Source: Streptomyces roseirectus (GTDB lineage: Bacteria; Actinomycetota; Actinomycetes; Streptomycetales; Streptomycetaceae). Taken from it: 64,000 nt of DNA. Location of the stretch: contig NZ_CP060828.1 of NCBI RefSeq assembly GCF_014489635.1, forward strand, positions 3,572,001 to 3,636,000, in the 5' to 3' direction. The notes under the pieces are model-generated. The model was not told where the DNA came from, did not search any database, and was given only the letters and a program-made list of their open reading frames with translations. The position numbers and the translations under genes are program-made. Shown in pieces: positions 52,840-63,477 of the stretch; the stretch's first letter is position 1; each line of letters starts with the position of its first letter.

Positions 52840-53489
52840 CACATGTCCTTCTGCGTCCGCGCGCACGCATGCGTCACACCCGACGACGGTACGGTCCCCG
52901 ACCGGCCCGGCAGCGCGTCGAGCACGCCCGACGCCTCGGGGTCCTCTCCGATCAACTCGGCGAGCTTCCTCAGACCGCGGTGCGCGGCGGTCCGTACGGC
53001 GCCGGGGCGTTTGCCCAGCGTCTCGGCGGCGGTCTTCGCGTCGAGTCCGACGACGACCCGCAGCACGACCGCCTCGGCCTGGTCCTGCGGGAGCCGCGCG
53101 ATGAGGGAGAGCGTACGGCCGGTGGCAAGCGCCTCGATGGCCTCCCCGGCGGTGTCGGACTCGGCGGCGCGCCCGCTCAGCTCGGTCTCGTCGCCGACGG
53201 TCGCGGGCCGCCGGCCCCGCATCCGGATGTGATCAAGAGCACGGTTGCGGGCGATGCGGGCGGCCCAGCCCCGGAAGCGGTCGGCGTCGCCGGTGAACCG
53301 TTCCAGGTCCCGGGCGATCTGGAGCCACGCCTCCGACGTCACGTCCTCGGCGTCCGCCTCGCCCACCAGCGTCCGGACGTATCCGAGCAGCCGGGGATGC
53401 ACGGCGCGGTACACAGCACGGAACGCGTTCTCGTCCCCGTCCTGCGCAGCGAGCACCGCGGCAGTCAGCTCCGCGTCGTCCCCCAGCAC
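52839..53489 (-). CDS. ECF-type sigma factor
   Basis: A 216-residue sigma factor. Region 2 is ENAFRAVYRAVHPRLLGYVRTLVGEADAEDVTSEAWLQIARDLERF with WAARIARNRALDHIR; region 4 is LPQDQAEAVVLRVVVGLDAKTAAETLGKRPGAVRTAAHRGLRKL. It is coupled to the anti-sigma-like gene. It is a close paralogue of the sigma factor at 54019, which has the same order of motifs. Confidence 0.9.
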   Translation of the reverse strand: MLGDDAELTAAVLAAQDGDENAFRAVYRAVHPRLLGYVRTLVGEADAEDVTSEAWLQIARDLERFTGDADRFRGWAARIARNRALDHIRMRGRRPATVGDETELSGRAAESDTAGEAIEALATGRTLSLIARLPQDQAEAVVLRVVVGLDAKTAAETLGKRPGAVRTAAHRGLRKLAELIGEDPEASGVLDALPGRSGTVPSSGVTHACARTQKDM

Positions 53490-53839
53490 CCCGGCACCCT
53501 GGTCCCTAGCTCAGCCGATCGATGAATGTCCCGCCGATGGTCCCCACAGCACACGGCGGTGGTCCAGCCGCCCTGCTGTCCGGCGCGAAAGGCACGTTAC
53601 GACCTGAAACCGCGCCCCGTCCACGCCGGTCCACCCCTCGCACACCCCGGGTGTGACAGAAACCGCCCCCGCGACGCTGAACAGAACACGGGCCGCCGCG
53701 CGACCCGTACAGCGACGACCGGGGCCTCTCCTGTGGGGGGTGGCGGCCCCGGTCGTTGCCTGCTCCCGCCGGGGGTGGGGCTGGTCCTTGGGAGCTACTG
53801 CTTGAGGACTGCTACTTGAGAGCCAGGAGTCCCTGAGGG
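53490..53839. other. Intergenic region between the two sigma modules
   Basis: No gene is seen in these 350 bases. It holds the promoter side of the first sigma gene and a terminator hairpin at 53712-53759 for the second module. Confidence 0.5.
53712..53759 (-). terminator. Terminator after second sigma module
   Basis: GCGACGACCGGGGCC (53712-53726) pairs with GGCCCCGGTCGTTGC (53745-53759), with one G-T wobble, about 80 bases beyond the stop of the 60-residue protein gene. Confidence 0.78.
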
Positions 53840-54022
53840 CTACGGCGTGCCGTCGCACGGTGCCTCGTCCTCCCGCCGCCAGTCGTCGCACCGGCGTGTG
53901 GGTGCGGTGAGAGCGCCGGAGTCACGGGCGTCGCGGAAGGCGGCCAGGGCCTCGGCCTCCGCGGCGGCGTCGGGGCCGGGCGGGGTGAGGGCGGCGGCGA
54001 GCAGGCGGGGCAGGTCGGTCAT
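53840..54022 (-). CDS. Truncated sigma-factor partner (60 residues)
   Basis: A 60-residue protein coupled to the upstream sigma factor by ATGA. Its sequence has EAEALAAFRDARDSG, close to [15 protein letters not shown] of the partner at 51595, and RRCDDWRREDE. In many Streptomyces, similar partner proteins have a TRRRDDWRP-like end of the cytoplasmic part followed by a membrane helix and outer domain. Here the protein stops just after that point and lacks both. It is probably a shortened, soluble partner or a decayed gene. Confidence 0.65.
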   Translation of the reverse strand: MTDLPRLLAAALTPPGPDAAAEAEALAAFRDARDSGALTAPTRRCDDWRREDEAPCDGTP

Positions 54023-54597
54023 TCGATCCCCAACTCCCGTGCGAGGCGCCGCAGTCCGCGGTACGCGGCGGTGCGGACGGCACCGGGCCGCTTCCCGAGG
54101 ACGCGCGCGGCGGCGGGCCCGTCGAGCCCGACGACGACTCTCAGCAGGACGGCCTCGGCCTGGTCGGGCGGCAGCCCGCGGACGAGGGCGAGGGCACGCT
54201 CGGTGGACAGCGCCTCGGCGACCTGGTCGTACGTGTCGTGCGGGGCGACGGGGTCGGCGTCCTCGATCGCACCGCCCCGTAGGGGACGTGCCCTGGCCCG
54301 GCGCAGGTGGTCGAGCGCCCGGTGCCGGGCGATGGTCGCCGACCAGCCCCGGAACCCGGCGCCGTCCCCACGGAACCGTCCGAGGTCGCGGGCGATCTCC
54401 AGCCAGGCGTCGGAGGCGACGTCCTCGGCCTCGTCGCCCACGATCCCCTTCAGGTACCCGAGCAGCCCCGGCTGCACGAGCCGGTACACCACAGCGAACG
54501 CCACCTCGTCGCCCTCCTGGGCACGGGCGACAGCCACCCCGAGCTCCCCGTCGAACGCCGCCTGAGGGCGCCGGGGTTCCCCACCCTGCCCCACCAC
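54019..54597 (-). CDS. ECF-type sigma factor (paralogue)
   Basis: A 192-residue sigma factor. Region 2 is VAFAVVYRLVQPGLLGYLKGIVGDEAEDVASDAWLEIARDLGRF with WSATIARHRALDHLRR; region 4 is LPPDQAEAVLLRVVVGLDGPAAARVLGKRPGAVRTAAYRGLRRL. It clearly shares ancestry with the sigma factor at 52839. GTG 54597 is the likely start. It is coupled to the 60-residue partner. Confidence 0.9.
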   Translation of the reverse strand: MVGQGGEPRRPQAAFDGELGVAVARAQEGDEVAFAVVYRLVQPGLLGYLKGIVGDEAEDVASDAWLEIARDLGRFRGDGAGFRGWSATIARHRALDHLRRARARPLRGGAIEDADPVAPHDTYDQVAEALSTERALALVRGLPPDQAEAVLLRVVVGLDGPAAARVLGKRPGAVRTAAYRGLRRLARELGIE

Positions 54598-54817
54598 AAG
54601 TCCCCGTTGATGCCGTTGCCCGTCCGAGGGCGACGACCGCGCGGCCCACCCCCGTGGGACCGCACCGGCCGCCGGTCCGCGACGCGGCCCTCACTACCCC
54701 CAGCGACGAACGCCCCAAATCCATCACAGGGTTAACGTGTGGAACAGGTCACACGGGGCCTCCCCCGCACCGTCGTTCAGCGGAGGTATCAGCAACTCGC
54801 CGCAGGGATCGGCTCGT

Positions 54818-55387
54818 TCAGGTCGTCTCCACCACCCGCCCCCGTCGGGAGACGACCGCGCGCAACACCCTCCGCCCCTCCGTGGAGACGTCCAAGGCGC
54901 GGCGGAGGCCGGTGGGGCCGTGGGTGGCGATGACCTCCAACACCGTGGCCTGGCGGCGGAGTTCGGCGATGACGAGGGGTGGGAGGCCGTCGGTGCGGCC
55001 GTCGCGGGGGATCTCGCCGGGATGGTGGGCGGGGTCGAGGGTGAGGTGGATGCGAAGGGCGGCCCGGGAACAGGTGTCGGCCCAGTCGCGGACGGCCTCG
55101 CCGATGCGGTCGGCGGGGGCGGCGTCCAGCATCGACCGGGCGAGGAGGGCGGCCTCGCCGCTCTCGGGGGCGGCGCCGGTCTCCGGGACGGTGTCCAGTT
55201 TCGCGGCCGTCTGCTGGAGCAGGGACGCCCACTCGCCGGCGTCGCCGCCGGACGCCAGGTTCCCCCACAGCGGGCGCAGGACCTCGTCGTCGCCGCCCAG
55301 GAGCGACACGCAGCGATCCAAACAAGCCAACCCGCTCGCGGCCAGCCCCAGTTCGTCGGCCCCCGCCAACATTTCGACCAGGTTCAT
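54818..55387 (-). CDS. Hypothetical protein
   Basis: A 189-residue soluble protein of unknown function, rich in Leu and Ala with no recognised domain, signal peptide or membrane segment. Long helices (LLQQTAAKLDTV, LRRQATVLEVIA) suggest a helical fold. ATG 55387 has GGAG 6 bases upstream. It is alone, between the second sigma gene and a repeat-rich gap. Confidence 0.65.
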   Translation of the reverse strand: MNLVEMLAGADELGLAASGLACLDRCVSLLGGDDEVLRPLWGNLASGGDAGEWASLLQQTAAKLDTVPETGAAPESGEAALLARSMLDAAPADRIGEAVRDWADTCSRAALRIHLTLDPAHHPGEIPRDGRTDGLPPLVIAELRRQATVLEVIATHGPTGLRRALDVSTEGRRVLRAVVSRRGRVVETT

Positions 55388-55852
55388 CGACTTCTCCCTC
55401 CCCTGGGCCTCACCCCCGCAACGAAGCCCGTACGTCCCTATGGCGCCCCAGTCTCACAGGGCCACCACCCGAAACGCCAGGCCAACCGGAACGGAGATTT
55501 CCAGCCAAGTGTGGGAGGGGGCGGGGTACGGAGATCTCACGGTCGCCGGACGAAGGCTCGACGACCCCCGCCGACAACTCGCCCGACCGGAGCGCGTCAA
55601 CTCCCCGACCGGCGCACGGCCGCTCCCTGACCGGCGCGCACCGAGCCTTCGTCCGACGCCCGTCACACCCATGAACCGGCGTTCAGGCACCCCCAGCCCC
55701 AACGCCGCCTCACCCACGACCGGCGTTGCACCAAAGCCCTCGCCCGACGCCCGTCACACCCGTACCCGGCGTTCAGACCCCCGCAGCGAACGCCCGCCAC
55801 CCCCCGAACCGGCGTTCACCCCGCCCGAGTTCGACGACCCCCGCCCTTCAAC
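55388..55852. repeat. Non-coding region with about 45-bp imperfect repeats
   Basis: No gene is seen. The word CCGGCGTT recurs at 55676, 55720, 55766 and 55809 (44, 46 and 43 bases apart), and a longer CGACGCCCGTCACACCC occurs at 55654 and 55745, 91 bases apart. It is a degenerate tandem array, less ordered than the two others. Confidence 0.65.
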
Positions 55853-56524
55853 TCACCCCATCCGAACCGGCAGCGCCGCCGTCCAAGCCCCCGCCAACGC
55901 CTTCTCGTTCTGCATCCGGGTGACCCGCAGCACGACGAGGATCGCGAGGACCCCCGCGACAGCCTCCACCGCGTCCGTGACCATGGTCATCCCGGTCAGC
56001 CGCCGGAGTTCGGCGGCGGTGTCCGCGTGCCGGACCATCGCGGCCCCCACCCGGCCGGCGAGAAGCCAGAGGATCCACGCCGCCCACCACACGTTGACGA
56101 GCGCGGGGGACACCGTCCGCCCGAGCGGCGCGCTCGCGTTCCAGACGTCGACCATCAGGCGCCGGGGGAACCAGAGGTTGACGACCGGCACGAACCAGGC
56201 GCCGATGACCCACCCCCGCGCCTTGGCGTGCCCGCCCGGCTCGAAGACCTCCCCGTTCACCCGGACCCGCCAGAACCAGCAGAGGTAGACGACGACGGCG
56301 GCGATCAACAGGGGCGTCTGGATCATCGCCGCCAGATTCGTCAACCGGTCCGCGTCCTCGGCCCGTTCGACGACGTCGACCCCGGCCGCGAGGTCGTCAT
56401 AGACGCCGTACGTCACACCCCCCGCCCACAGTGAGAAGAACTGCCCCGCGACAACGGCCCCCAGCAGCACGGCCGTCGCTCTTCCCAGCCCCACCGGCGA
56501 ACGCAACCACACAACAGACATCAA
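55853..56524 (-). CDS. DUF4328 membrane protein
   Basis: A 223-residue membrane protein. Visible DUF4328 blocks are LCWFWRVRVNGEVFEPGGHAKARGWVIGAWFVPVVNLWFPRRLMVDVWNAS, with about five hydrophobic segments, including GRATAVLLGAVVAGQFFSLWAGG at the start and AVAGVLAILVVLRVTRMQ at the end. The family's role is unknown; it is common in Streptomyces. Confidence 0.85.
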   Translation of the reverse strand: MMSVVWLRSPVGLGRATAVLLGAVVAGQFFSLWAGGVTYGVYDDLAAGVDVVERAEDADRLTNLAAMIQTPLLIAAVVVYLCWFWRVRVNGEVFEPGGHAKARGWVIGAWFVPVVNLWFPRRLMVDVWNASAPLGRTVSPALVNVWWAAWILWLLAGRVGAAMVRHADTAAELRRLTGMTMVTDAVEAVAGVLAILVVLRVTRMQNEKALAGAWTAALPVRMG

Positions 56525-56605
56525 TCCCCCCGAACTTACCGAAACAAGTCAAATGAATTCCGGGCCTCCCCAGACCCGGAACGCGTATTCTCGCACGGAA
56601 TTCCC

Positions 56606-58267
56606 TCAGCTCACCCGCCCGGCCAACTCCCGGAACCGCGCCCAGGAAAGCTTCGGCTGCCGCGCGTCCCACAGTTTCTGGGCAGTCGCCCGAAGCGGCA
56701 TCCGAATCCCCGCGGCGACCTGAGCCTGGGTCTGCGAGTTCGACAGATCGCACCAGACGGCGAAAACCCCGCCGAGAATCTGCGAGTCGTAAGTGGCGGG
56801 AACCTCGGTGGTCCCCCGCAGCACCCGGGGATTCCACCGCTCATAGATCCGCTGCCCCGTCGGATAGACGAAGGTGTTCGGCTCCCCGAGCACGTAGTAA
56901 AGGAACTCGTCGTTGTAGTTGACGACTTGCCGCCCGGCGGCGAGATATTCGACCGGTTTGCGCGCCCCGATCTCCTTGCCGGTCCAGTAGGCGACCTGGA
57001 TCCCCTGGTCCGCCTGGACGCTCGTCCCCTGGTAGAACCCGTCGTTCCAGGCCCGCACGGTCCGCCCGGCGACCGCCTTCGCACGGTCGTTGAGCCACCC
57101 GGTGGCGAGATCGGCGACGCCCGCGCCGGCGCCGTACTCGTCGCGCGCGGCGGTGGCGAGCTGCGGATAGAGGGCGCCGGGATTCGGCACCGTGAGCGCC
57201 TGGTACTCGTCGCCGCCGAGATGCCAGTCGGACCCGGGGAACAACTCGGCGTATTCACCGAGGAGTTCGTCGACGATCCGCGCGGAGGCCGCCTTGGAGA
57301 TGTCGATGGCGCCTTTCGTGGGCACCCCGTTCACATTGCGCAGCCGCAATTCCGGATGCGCGGCGAGGACGGCCCCGAGATGCCCCGGCGAATCGATCTC
57401 CGGCACGATCTCGATGTGCCGGGACGCCGCGAGCGAGACGATCGACCGCACCTCGGCCTTGGTGAGATGAACCTTGGAGACGACCTCCGGATGCGTGTCG
57501 GAGGCGATCCGGAAACCCTGGTCGTCGGAGAAATGCAGCCCGAGCTGATTGAACTTCAGATCGCCCAGTTCCCGCACCCGGTCCTCGATCCAGGCGGCGC
57601 TGAAGTTCTTGCGCGCGATGTCGAGCATGAACCCGCGGACGGGCTTGGCGGGCGCGTCCCGTACGACCCCCTCCGGCGCGCCCCCGCTGCCGCGCACCTC
57701 CTGCTTCAGCGTCCGCGTCCCGTAGAACACCCCCGCCTCGGACGCCCCGCTGACGATCACCCTCCCCCCGCTCACCGTCATGCTGTACGACTCGGCGGGC
57801 CCGTCCTCACCGAGTTCGAGACGTACGTCACCGGCGCGCGCGTCGGCGGCCTCGCCCCCGTACGCGATCCCCAACTCCCCGGCGATCAGCCGTCCTTCGT
57901 CGGCGAGCCGGGAGTCGTCGACGACGACCCGGTACCCGGCGGCGGGCCGCCAGCCGGGCCCCCGCGCCGGGGTGTGCGAGGTGACGGCGGGGACGGTGCG
58001 GGGCGCGGTGGACAGGGGGTAGGAGGACGGGGGCCGCGTACTGGGCGAGGTACCAGGGGTACTACGGGTCTCCCCGGACGCCGAAGCCCCCGTCGACGAC
58101 CCCGAGGACGCCCCGGACGACCCCGAGGACCCGGACGTCGAGGCCCACACCCCGATCCCCACCCCGAGCCCGACCGTCACCACGAACGCCCCGGCGACGA
58201 CCGCGCCCCGCCGTCCGCCGGCCCCGCGCCCACCGCTCTCGCGCCTGCCGCGCCTGTGCCTGCTCAC
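56606..58267 (-). CDS. GH20 beta-N-acetylhexosaminidase with N-terminal membrane anchor
   Basis: A 553-residue family 20 glycosidase. After a basic start, one hydrophobic segment (GAVVAGAFVVTVGLGVGIGVWA, residues 21-42) anchors or exports it; a Ser/Thr/Pro linker follows (to about 100). The GH20b-type part (about 110-205) precedes the barrel, with RGFMLDIARKNFSAAWIEDRV, LGLHFSDDQGFR, EIVPEIDSPGH and the catalytic WHLGGDEY (D353, E354). It should release terminal N-acetylglucosamine or N-acetylgalactosamine from chitin- or wall-derived chains outside the cell. GTG 58267 is the start. Confidence 0.9.
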   Translation of the reverse strand: MSRHRRGRRESGGRGAGGRRGAVVAGAFVVTVGLGVGIGVWASTSGSSGSSGASSGSSTGASASGETRSTPGTSPSTRPPSSYPLSTAPRTVPAVTSHTPARGPGWRPAAGYRVVVDDSRLADEGRLIAGELGIAYGGEAADARAGDVRLELGEDGPAESYSMTVSGGRVIVSGASEAGVFYGTRTLKQEVRGSGGAPEGVVRDAPAKPVRGFMLDIARKNFSAAWIEDRVRELGDLKFNQLGLHFSDDQGFRIASDTHPEVVSKVHLTKAEVRSIVSLAASRHIEIVPEIDSPGHLGAVLAAHPELRLRNVNGVPTKGAIDISKAASARIVDELLGEYAELFPGSDWHLGGDEYQALTVPNPGALYPQLATAARDEYGAGAGVADLATGWLNDRAKAVAGRTVRAWNDGFYQGTSVQADQGIQVAYWTGKEIGARKPVEYLAAGRQVVNYNDEFLYYVLGEPNTFVYPTGQRIYERWNPRVLRGTTEVPATYDSQILGGVFAVWCDLSNSQTQAQVAAGIRMPLRATAQKLWDARQPKLSWARFRELAGRVS

Positions 58268-58382
58268 GCCGCCAACCTATGGCTCACGTCCGACCACCCG
58301 CCGTCCACCACACGTTCCGAAACTCTCCCGATCGAGTGAAATTCGGGCAACTGTCGGACACACCCCGACCACTCTCGATAAC

Positions 58383-58961
58383 GTGACGCCACACCAGCCC
58401 CCCGTGACACGAGGATCACCGCTGCCCGCCCATCGCGTGGCCATACCGGCCCTACCCGAACAACCCACACCTACGTACACGCGCCTCACCGCGTTCAACG
58501 CCGCGTCCCCGGCAGAGGCGTACGCCCTCCTCCTCACCTGCCTCCACAGCGAAACCTGGGCAGCGAGAGTCGCGACCCACCGCCCGTACCCCACGCTCGA
58601 AGCACTCCTGGCGGCAGGGGACGAGGCGGCGTACGACTTGACGAGGGGGGATCTGGCGGAAGCGCTGGCGGCGGAGAAAATGCCGCAACTCCCGCCAGAG
58701 ACATACGTAGCAGCCCACATGGCGCTGAGCGCGGCACACGCGGCATACGAGTCGAAGTTCGGCCACTCGTTCGTCATCGCGGCCGAAACCATCGATCACA
58801 CCCTGGAAGCCATCCGGTCACGTTTGCTGAACGATCCGGAGGACGAACGGGTACTGGCGGCGGACGAACTCCGCAAGCTCGCAAAGCAACGGTTGTCCAG
58901 TGCCGTCAGGGGCGCGGGGAACTGCGCGACCAGCCACAACGGCGCCGCACCCGGCACATAA
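58383..58961 (+). CDS. OHCU-decarboxylase (UraD)-like protein, catalytic motif changed
   Basis: A 192-residue protein with the fold pattern of OHCU decarboxylase, the third step of urate oxidation: YTRLTAFNAASPAEAYALLLTCLHSETWAARVATHRPYPTLEALLAAGDEA, YESKFGHSFVIAAETIDHTLEAIRSRLLNDPEDERVLAADELRKLAKQRL. The usual catalytic HPRIG block is replaced by AAEKMPQLPPE, without the histidine. It may be inactive or have another role. The N-terminal 30 residues are poorly conserved. It lies 191 bases upstream of sdhC, with no urate genes nearby. Confidence 0.7.
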   Translation: MTPHQPPVTRGSPLPAHRVAIPALPEQPTPTYTRLTAFNAASPAEAYALLLTCLHSETWAARVATHRPYPTLEALLAAGDEAAYDLTRGDLAEALAAEKMPQLPPETYVAAHMALSAAHAAYESKFGHSFVIAAETIDHTLEAIRSRLLNDPEDERVLAADELRKLAKQRLSSAVRGAGNCATSHNGAAPGT

Positions 58962-59152
58962 CAGGACCCACCACCCCGGATGCCACCACAGTTCACCCAT
59001 CCGCGTGCCACTTCGATCACGCCGGTAGGCCCGCCGTAAACCCGCGCTCACCGCGTAGCTAACATGCTGGGGGCCGGTGGACCGTACCCGGCCGGGCCAG
59101 ACCGACAGCACAAGCCGGCAGGCCCCGACACCCCGCTCCCGGAGGGACTTCC

Positions 59153-59533
59153 GTGCCGGCTGGAACGCTGTACCGCGGCCGGGAAGGAATGTGGTCCTGG
59201 GTGGCTCACCGAGTCACCGGCGTCCTCATCTTCTTCTTCCTGTTCGTTCACGTGCTGGACACCGCTCTCGTCCGTGTCTCCCCCGAGGACTACGACAAGG
59301 TCGTAGCCACGTACAAGACCCCGATCGTCGCGTGCCTGGAGTACGGCCTCGTCGCCGCCATCCTCTTCCACGCGCTCAACGGCCTGCGCGTCATCGCCGT
59401 CGACTTCTGGTCCAAGGGCCCGCGCTACCAGAAGCAGATGCTCTGGACGGTCGTCGGCCTGTGGGTCGTGCTGATGATCGGCGCGATCTACCCCGTCCTC
59501 GGCCACGCGGCCCGCGAACTCTTCGGGAAGTGA
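59153..59533 (+). CDS. sdhC: Succinate dehydrogenase cytochrome b subunit
   Basis: A 126-residue membrane anchor of succinate dehydrogenase, with three hydrophobic helices and the heme/quinone-side blocks MWSWVAHRVTGVLIFFFLFVHVLDT and FHALNGLRVIAVDFW. GTG 59153 starts the operon sdhC-sdhD-sdhA-sdhB. It passes electrons to menaquinone with SdhD. Confidence 0.92.
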   Translation: MPAGTLYRGREGMWSWVAHRVTGVLIFFFLFVHVLDTALVRVSPEDYDKVVATYKTPIVACLEYGLVAAILFHALNGLRVIAVDFWSKGPRYQKQMLWTVVGLWVVLMIGAIYPVLGHAARELFGK

Positions 59534-59538
59534 CACCG

Positions 59539-60021
59539 ATGGCCACCACCGAAACCACCGCGTCCGGCATCGGCCCCGTCGAGGGCGGTTCGCTGTACGA
59601 CGTCGACAACCCGGCCCCGTACATCGAGGCCCCGCGCAAGCGCACGAAGAAGACCCCGAAGTCGACGAGGGGCAACTTCGAGCTGGCGGCGTGGCTGTTC
59701 ATGCGCCTGTCCGGCGTCGTCCTGGTCGTCCTGGTCATCGGGCACCTGCTGATCCAGCTCGTGCTGGACGGCGGCGTCTCGAAGATCGGCTTCGCGTTCG
59801 TCGCGGGCCGCTGGGCCAGCCCCTTCTGGCAGGTCTGGGACCTGCTGATGCTGTGGCTGGCGATGCTGCACGGCGCGAACGGCCTGCGTACGGTCATCAA
59901 CGACTACGCGGAGCGCGCGAACACCCGGCTGTGGCTCAAGGGCCTGCTCTACACCGCCACGGTGTTCACCATCCTGCTGGGCACGCTGGTGATCTTCACC
60001 TTCGACCCGAACATCCGCTAG
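59539..60021 (+). CDS. sdhD: Succinate dehydrogenase membrane anchor subunit
   Basis: A 160-residue membrane subunit. A 45-residue soluble start (VEGGSLYDVDNPAPYIEAPR) precedes three helices, with FMRLSGVVLVVLVIGHLLIQL and LHGANGLRTVINDY as family blocks. ATG 59539 lies 5 bases after the sdhC stop. Confidence 0.92.
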   Translation: MATTETTASGIGPVEGGSLYDVDNPAPYIEAPRKRTKKTPKSTRGNFELAAWLFMRLSGVVLVVLVIGHLLIQLVLDGGVSKIGFAFVAGRWASPFWQVWDLLMLWLAMLHGANGLRTVINDYAERANTRLWLKGLLYTATVFTILLGTLVIFTFDPNIR

Positions 60022-60041
60022 GCACGGGGCTGCGACCAATC

Positions 60042-61795
<1,754 letters not shown>

Positions 61796-61796
<1 letters not shown>

Positions 61797-62560
61797 TGGC
61801 AACTCCCGTTCTGGACAAGGTGGAGGCGGAGGCCGCGGCCTCGGACCACCTCATCACCGTCACGTTCCGCGTCCGCCGGTTCAACCCGGAGGTCTCGGCC
61901 GACGCGACCTGGGAAGACTTCCAGCTGGAGATCGACCCCAAGGAGCGCGTCCTCGACGGCCTCCACAAGATCAAGTGGGACCTGGACGGCACGCTGACGT
62001 TCCGTCGCTCCTGCGCGCACGGCATCTGCGGGTCGGACGCCATGCGGATCAACGGCAAGAACCGGCTGGCCTGCAAGACGCTGATCAAGGACATCAACCC
62101 GGCCAAGCCGATCACCATCGAGCCCATCAAGGGGCTCACGGTCCTCAAGGACCTGGTCGTCGACATGGAGCCGTTCTTCCAGGCGTACCGCGACGTCATG
62201 CCCTTCCTGATCACGAAGGACACGAACGAACCGACGCGTGAGCGGCTTCAGACGGCCGAGGACCGCGAGCGGTTCGACGACACGACGAAGTGCATCCTGT
62301 GCGCGGCCTGCACGTCGTCGTGCCCGGTCTTCTGGAACGACGGCCAGTACTTCGGCCCGGCGGCCATCGTCAACGCGCACCGCTTCATCTTCGACTCGCG
62401 TGACGAGGCGGGCGAGCAGCGCCTCGAGATCCTCAACGACCGTGACGGCGTGTGGCGTTGCCGCACGACCTTCAACTGCACGGACGCCTGCCCGCGTGGC
62501 ATCGAGGTCACGAAGGCGATCCAGGAGGTGAAGCGGGCGCTGATCACGCGCCGCTTCTAG
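61796..62560 (+). CDS. sdhB: Succinate dehydrogenase iron-sulfur subunit
   Basis: A 254-residue iron-sulfur protein. The [2Fe-2S] cysteines are in RSCAHGICGSDAM and RLACKTL. The [4Fe-4S] and [3Fe-4S] clusters are bound by CILCAACTSSCPVFW and CTDACPRGI. It ends with the normal basic tail (RALITRRF). A strong terminator follows. Confidence 0.96.
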
Positions 62561-62570
62561 CAGTTCCCGC

Positions 62571-62619
62571 GAAGGGCCCCGCCGCTCCGGTTCACTCACC
62601 GGGGCGGCGGGGCCCTTCG
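62571..62619 (+). terminator. Terminator of the sdh operon
   Basis: A stem of about 20 bp (62571-62590 with 62599-62618), with one G-T wobble and an 8-base loop, lies 10 bases after the sdhB stop. Confidence 0.92.
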
Positions 62620-62680
62620 CATTGGCCTGATGCGTCAACTCACCTTGATCTGCTTGAGAGTTCAAGCCAGACTCTGCCGC

Positions 62681-63403
62681 ATGGCAATCCTGAGAAAAGC
62701 GGCGACGGCCGGACTGGCCCTCGCAGCCGCGCTCTTCGCGATACCCCCCACTGCCTCGGCCTCTCCCGCAGGCGCCTCTCCCGCGTGGACGACGGAGACG
62801 TCCGCCGGGAGCACGATCACGGTGGTGCCCAGCACAAGTGGCCGCCCCGGCAAGGAACTTCTCTTCCACACCGAGGGCAACGGCAAGGCGTTCGTCGTCC
62901 TGCCGCTCAAGCACCTTCCGGCGAACAGCCTCTGGGCCCGGGTACGGGTGAAGCTGGGGGCCCTGCCGGTCAAGCCGGACTGGGCGCACTGGACGCTCGC
63001 GGAGGCGTCCGGCAGCGATTCACCCACGCTGGTGCGGCCGTTGGGCGGTCAGTACGCGCCCACCGACAACGGGAACTTCTACGGCGTCGGCTCGGACCTG
63101 GGCCCGACCGGTGACTGGACGAACTGGCGGACCTCGGCGCCGGCCGCCGCGGGCGTCTGGCAGTGCGTGGAGTTCCATCTGGACGCGTCCGACAACAAGG
63201 TCACGGTGTACTTCGACGGGGTCGAGAACCCCGACCTGACCGTGTCGACCAAGAGCCACGGCGGGACCTCGGACGACTTCGTGTTCCCCACGTTCGACAA
63301 GCTGAAGCTCGGCTGGCAGCTGTACCAGGCGGACCCGAGCCCGTCGTCGTACGACGTGCGGATGTCCGGCATCGCGGTGGGCCCGCGGCGGGCCGGCTGC
63401 TGA
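62681..63403 (+). CDS. Secreted Cip1-like protein
   Basis: A 240-residue secreted protein. The signal peptide is ILRKAATAGLALAAALFAIPPTASA, with likely cleavage before SPAGAS. The mature part resembles Cip1-like beta-jelly-roll proteins (SLWARVRVKLGALPVKPDWAHWTLAEASG, WQCVEFHLDASDNKVTVYFDGVENPD, LKLGWQLYQ). These bind or perhaps cleave polysaccharides; Cip1 is known from cellulolytic fungi and some Streptomyces. ATG 62681 gives the signal peptide; an earlier ATG at 62630 is unlikely. Confidence 0.78.
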   Translation: MAILRKAATAGLALAAALFAIPPTASASPAGASPAWTTETSAGSTITVVPSTSGRPGKELLFHTEGNGKAFVVLPLKHLPANSLWARVRVKLGALPVKPDWAHWTLAEASGSDSPTLVRPLGGQYAPTDNGNFYGVGSDLGPTGDWTNWRTSAPAAAGVWQCVEFHLDASDNKVTVYFDGVENPDLTVSTKSHGGTSDDFVFPTFDKLKLGWQLYQADPSPSSYDVRMSGIAVGPRRAGC

Positions 63404-63477
63404 GCCCGTAGACCCGCGGAGGGGTCCGCCCCTGGGAGAAGATCAGGGGCGGACCCTTGGACCCCGCGGGGGGGGGA

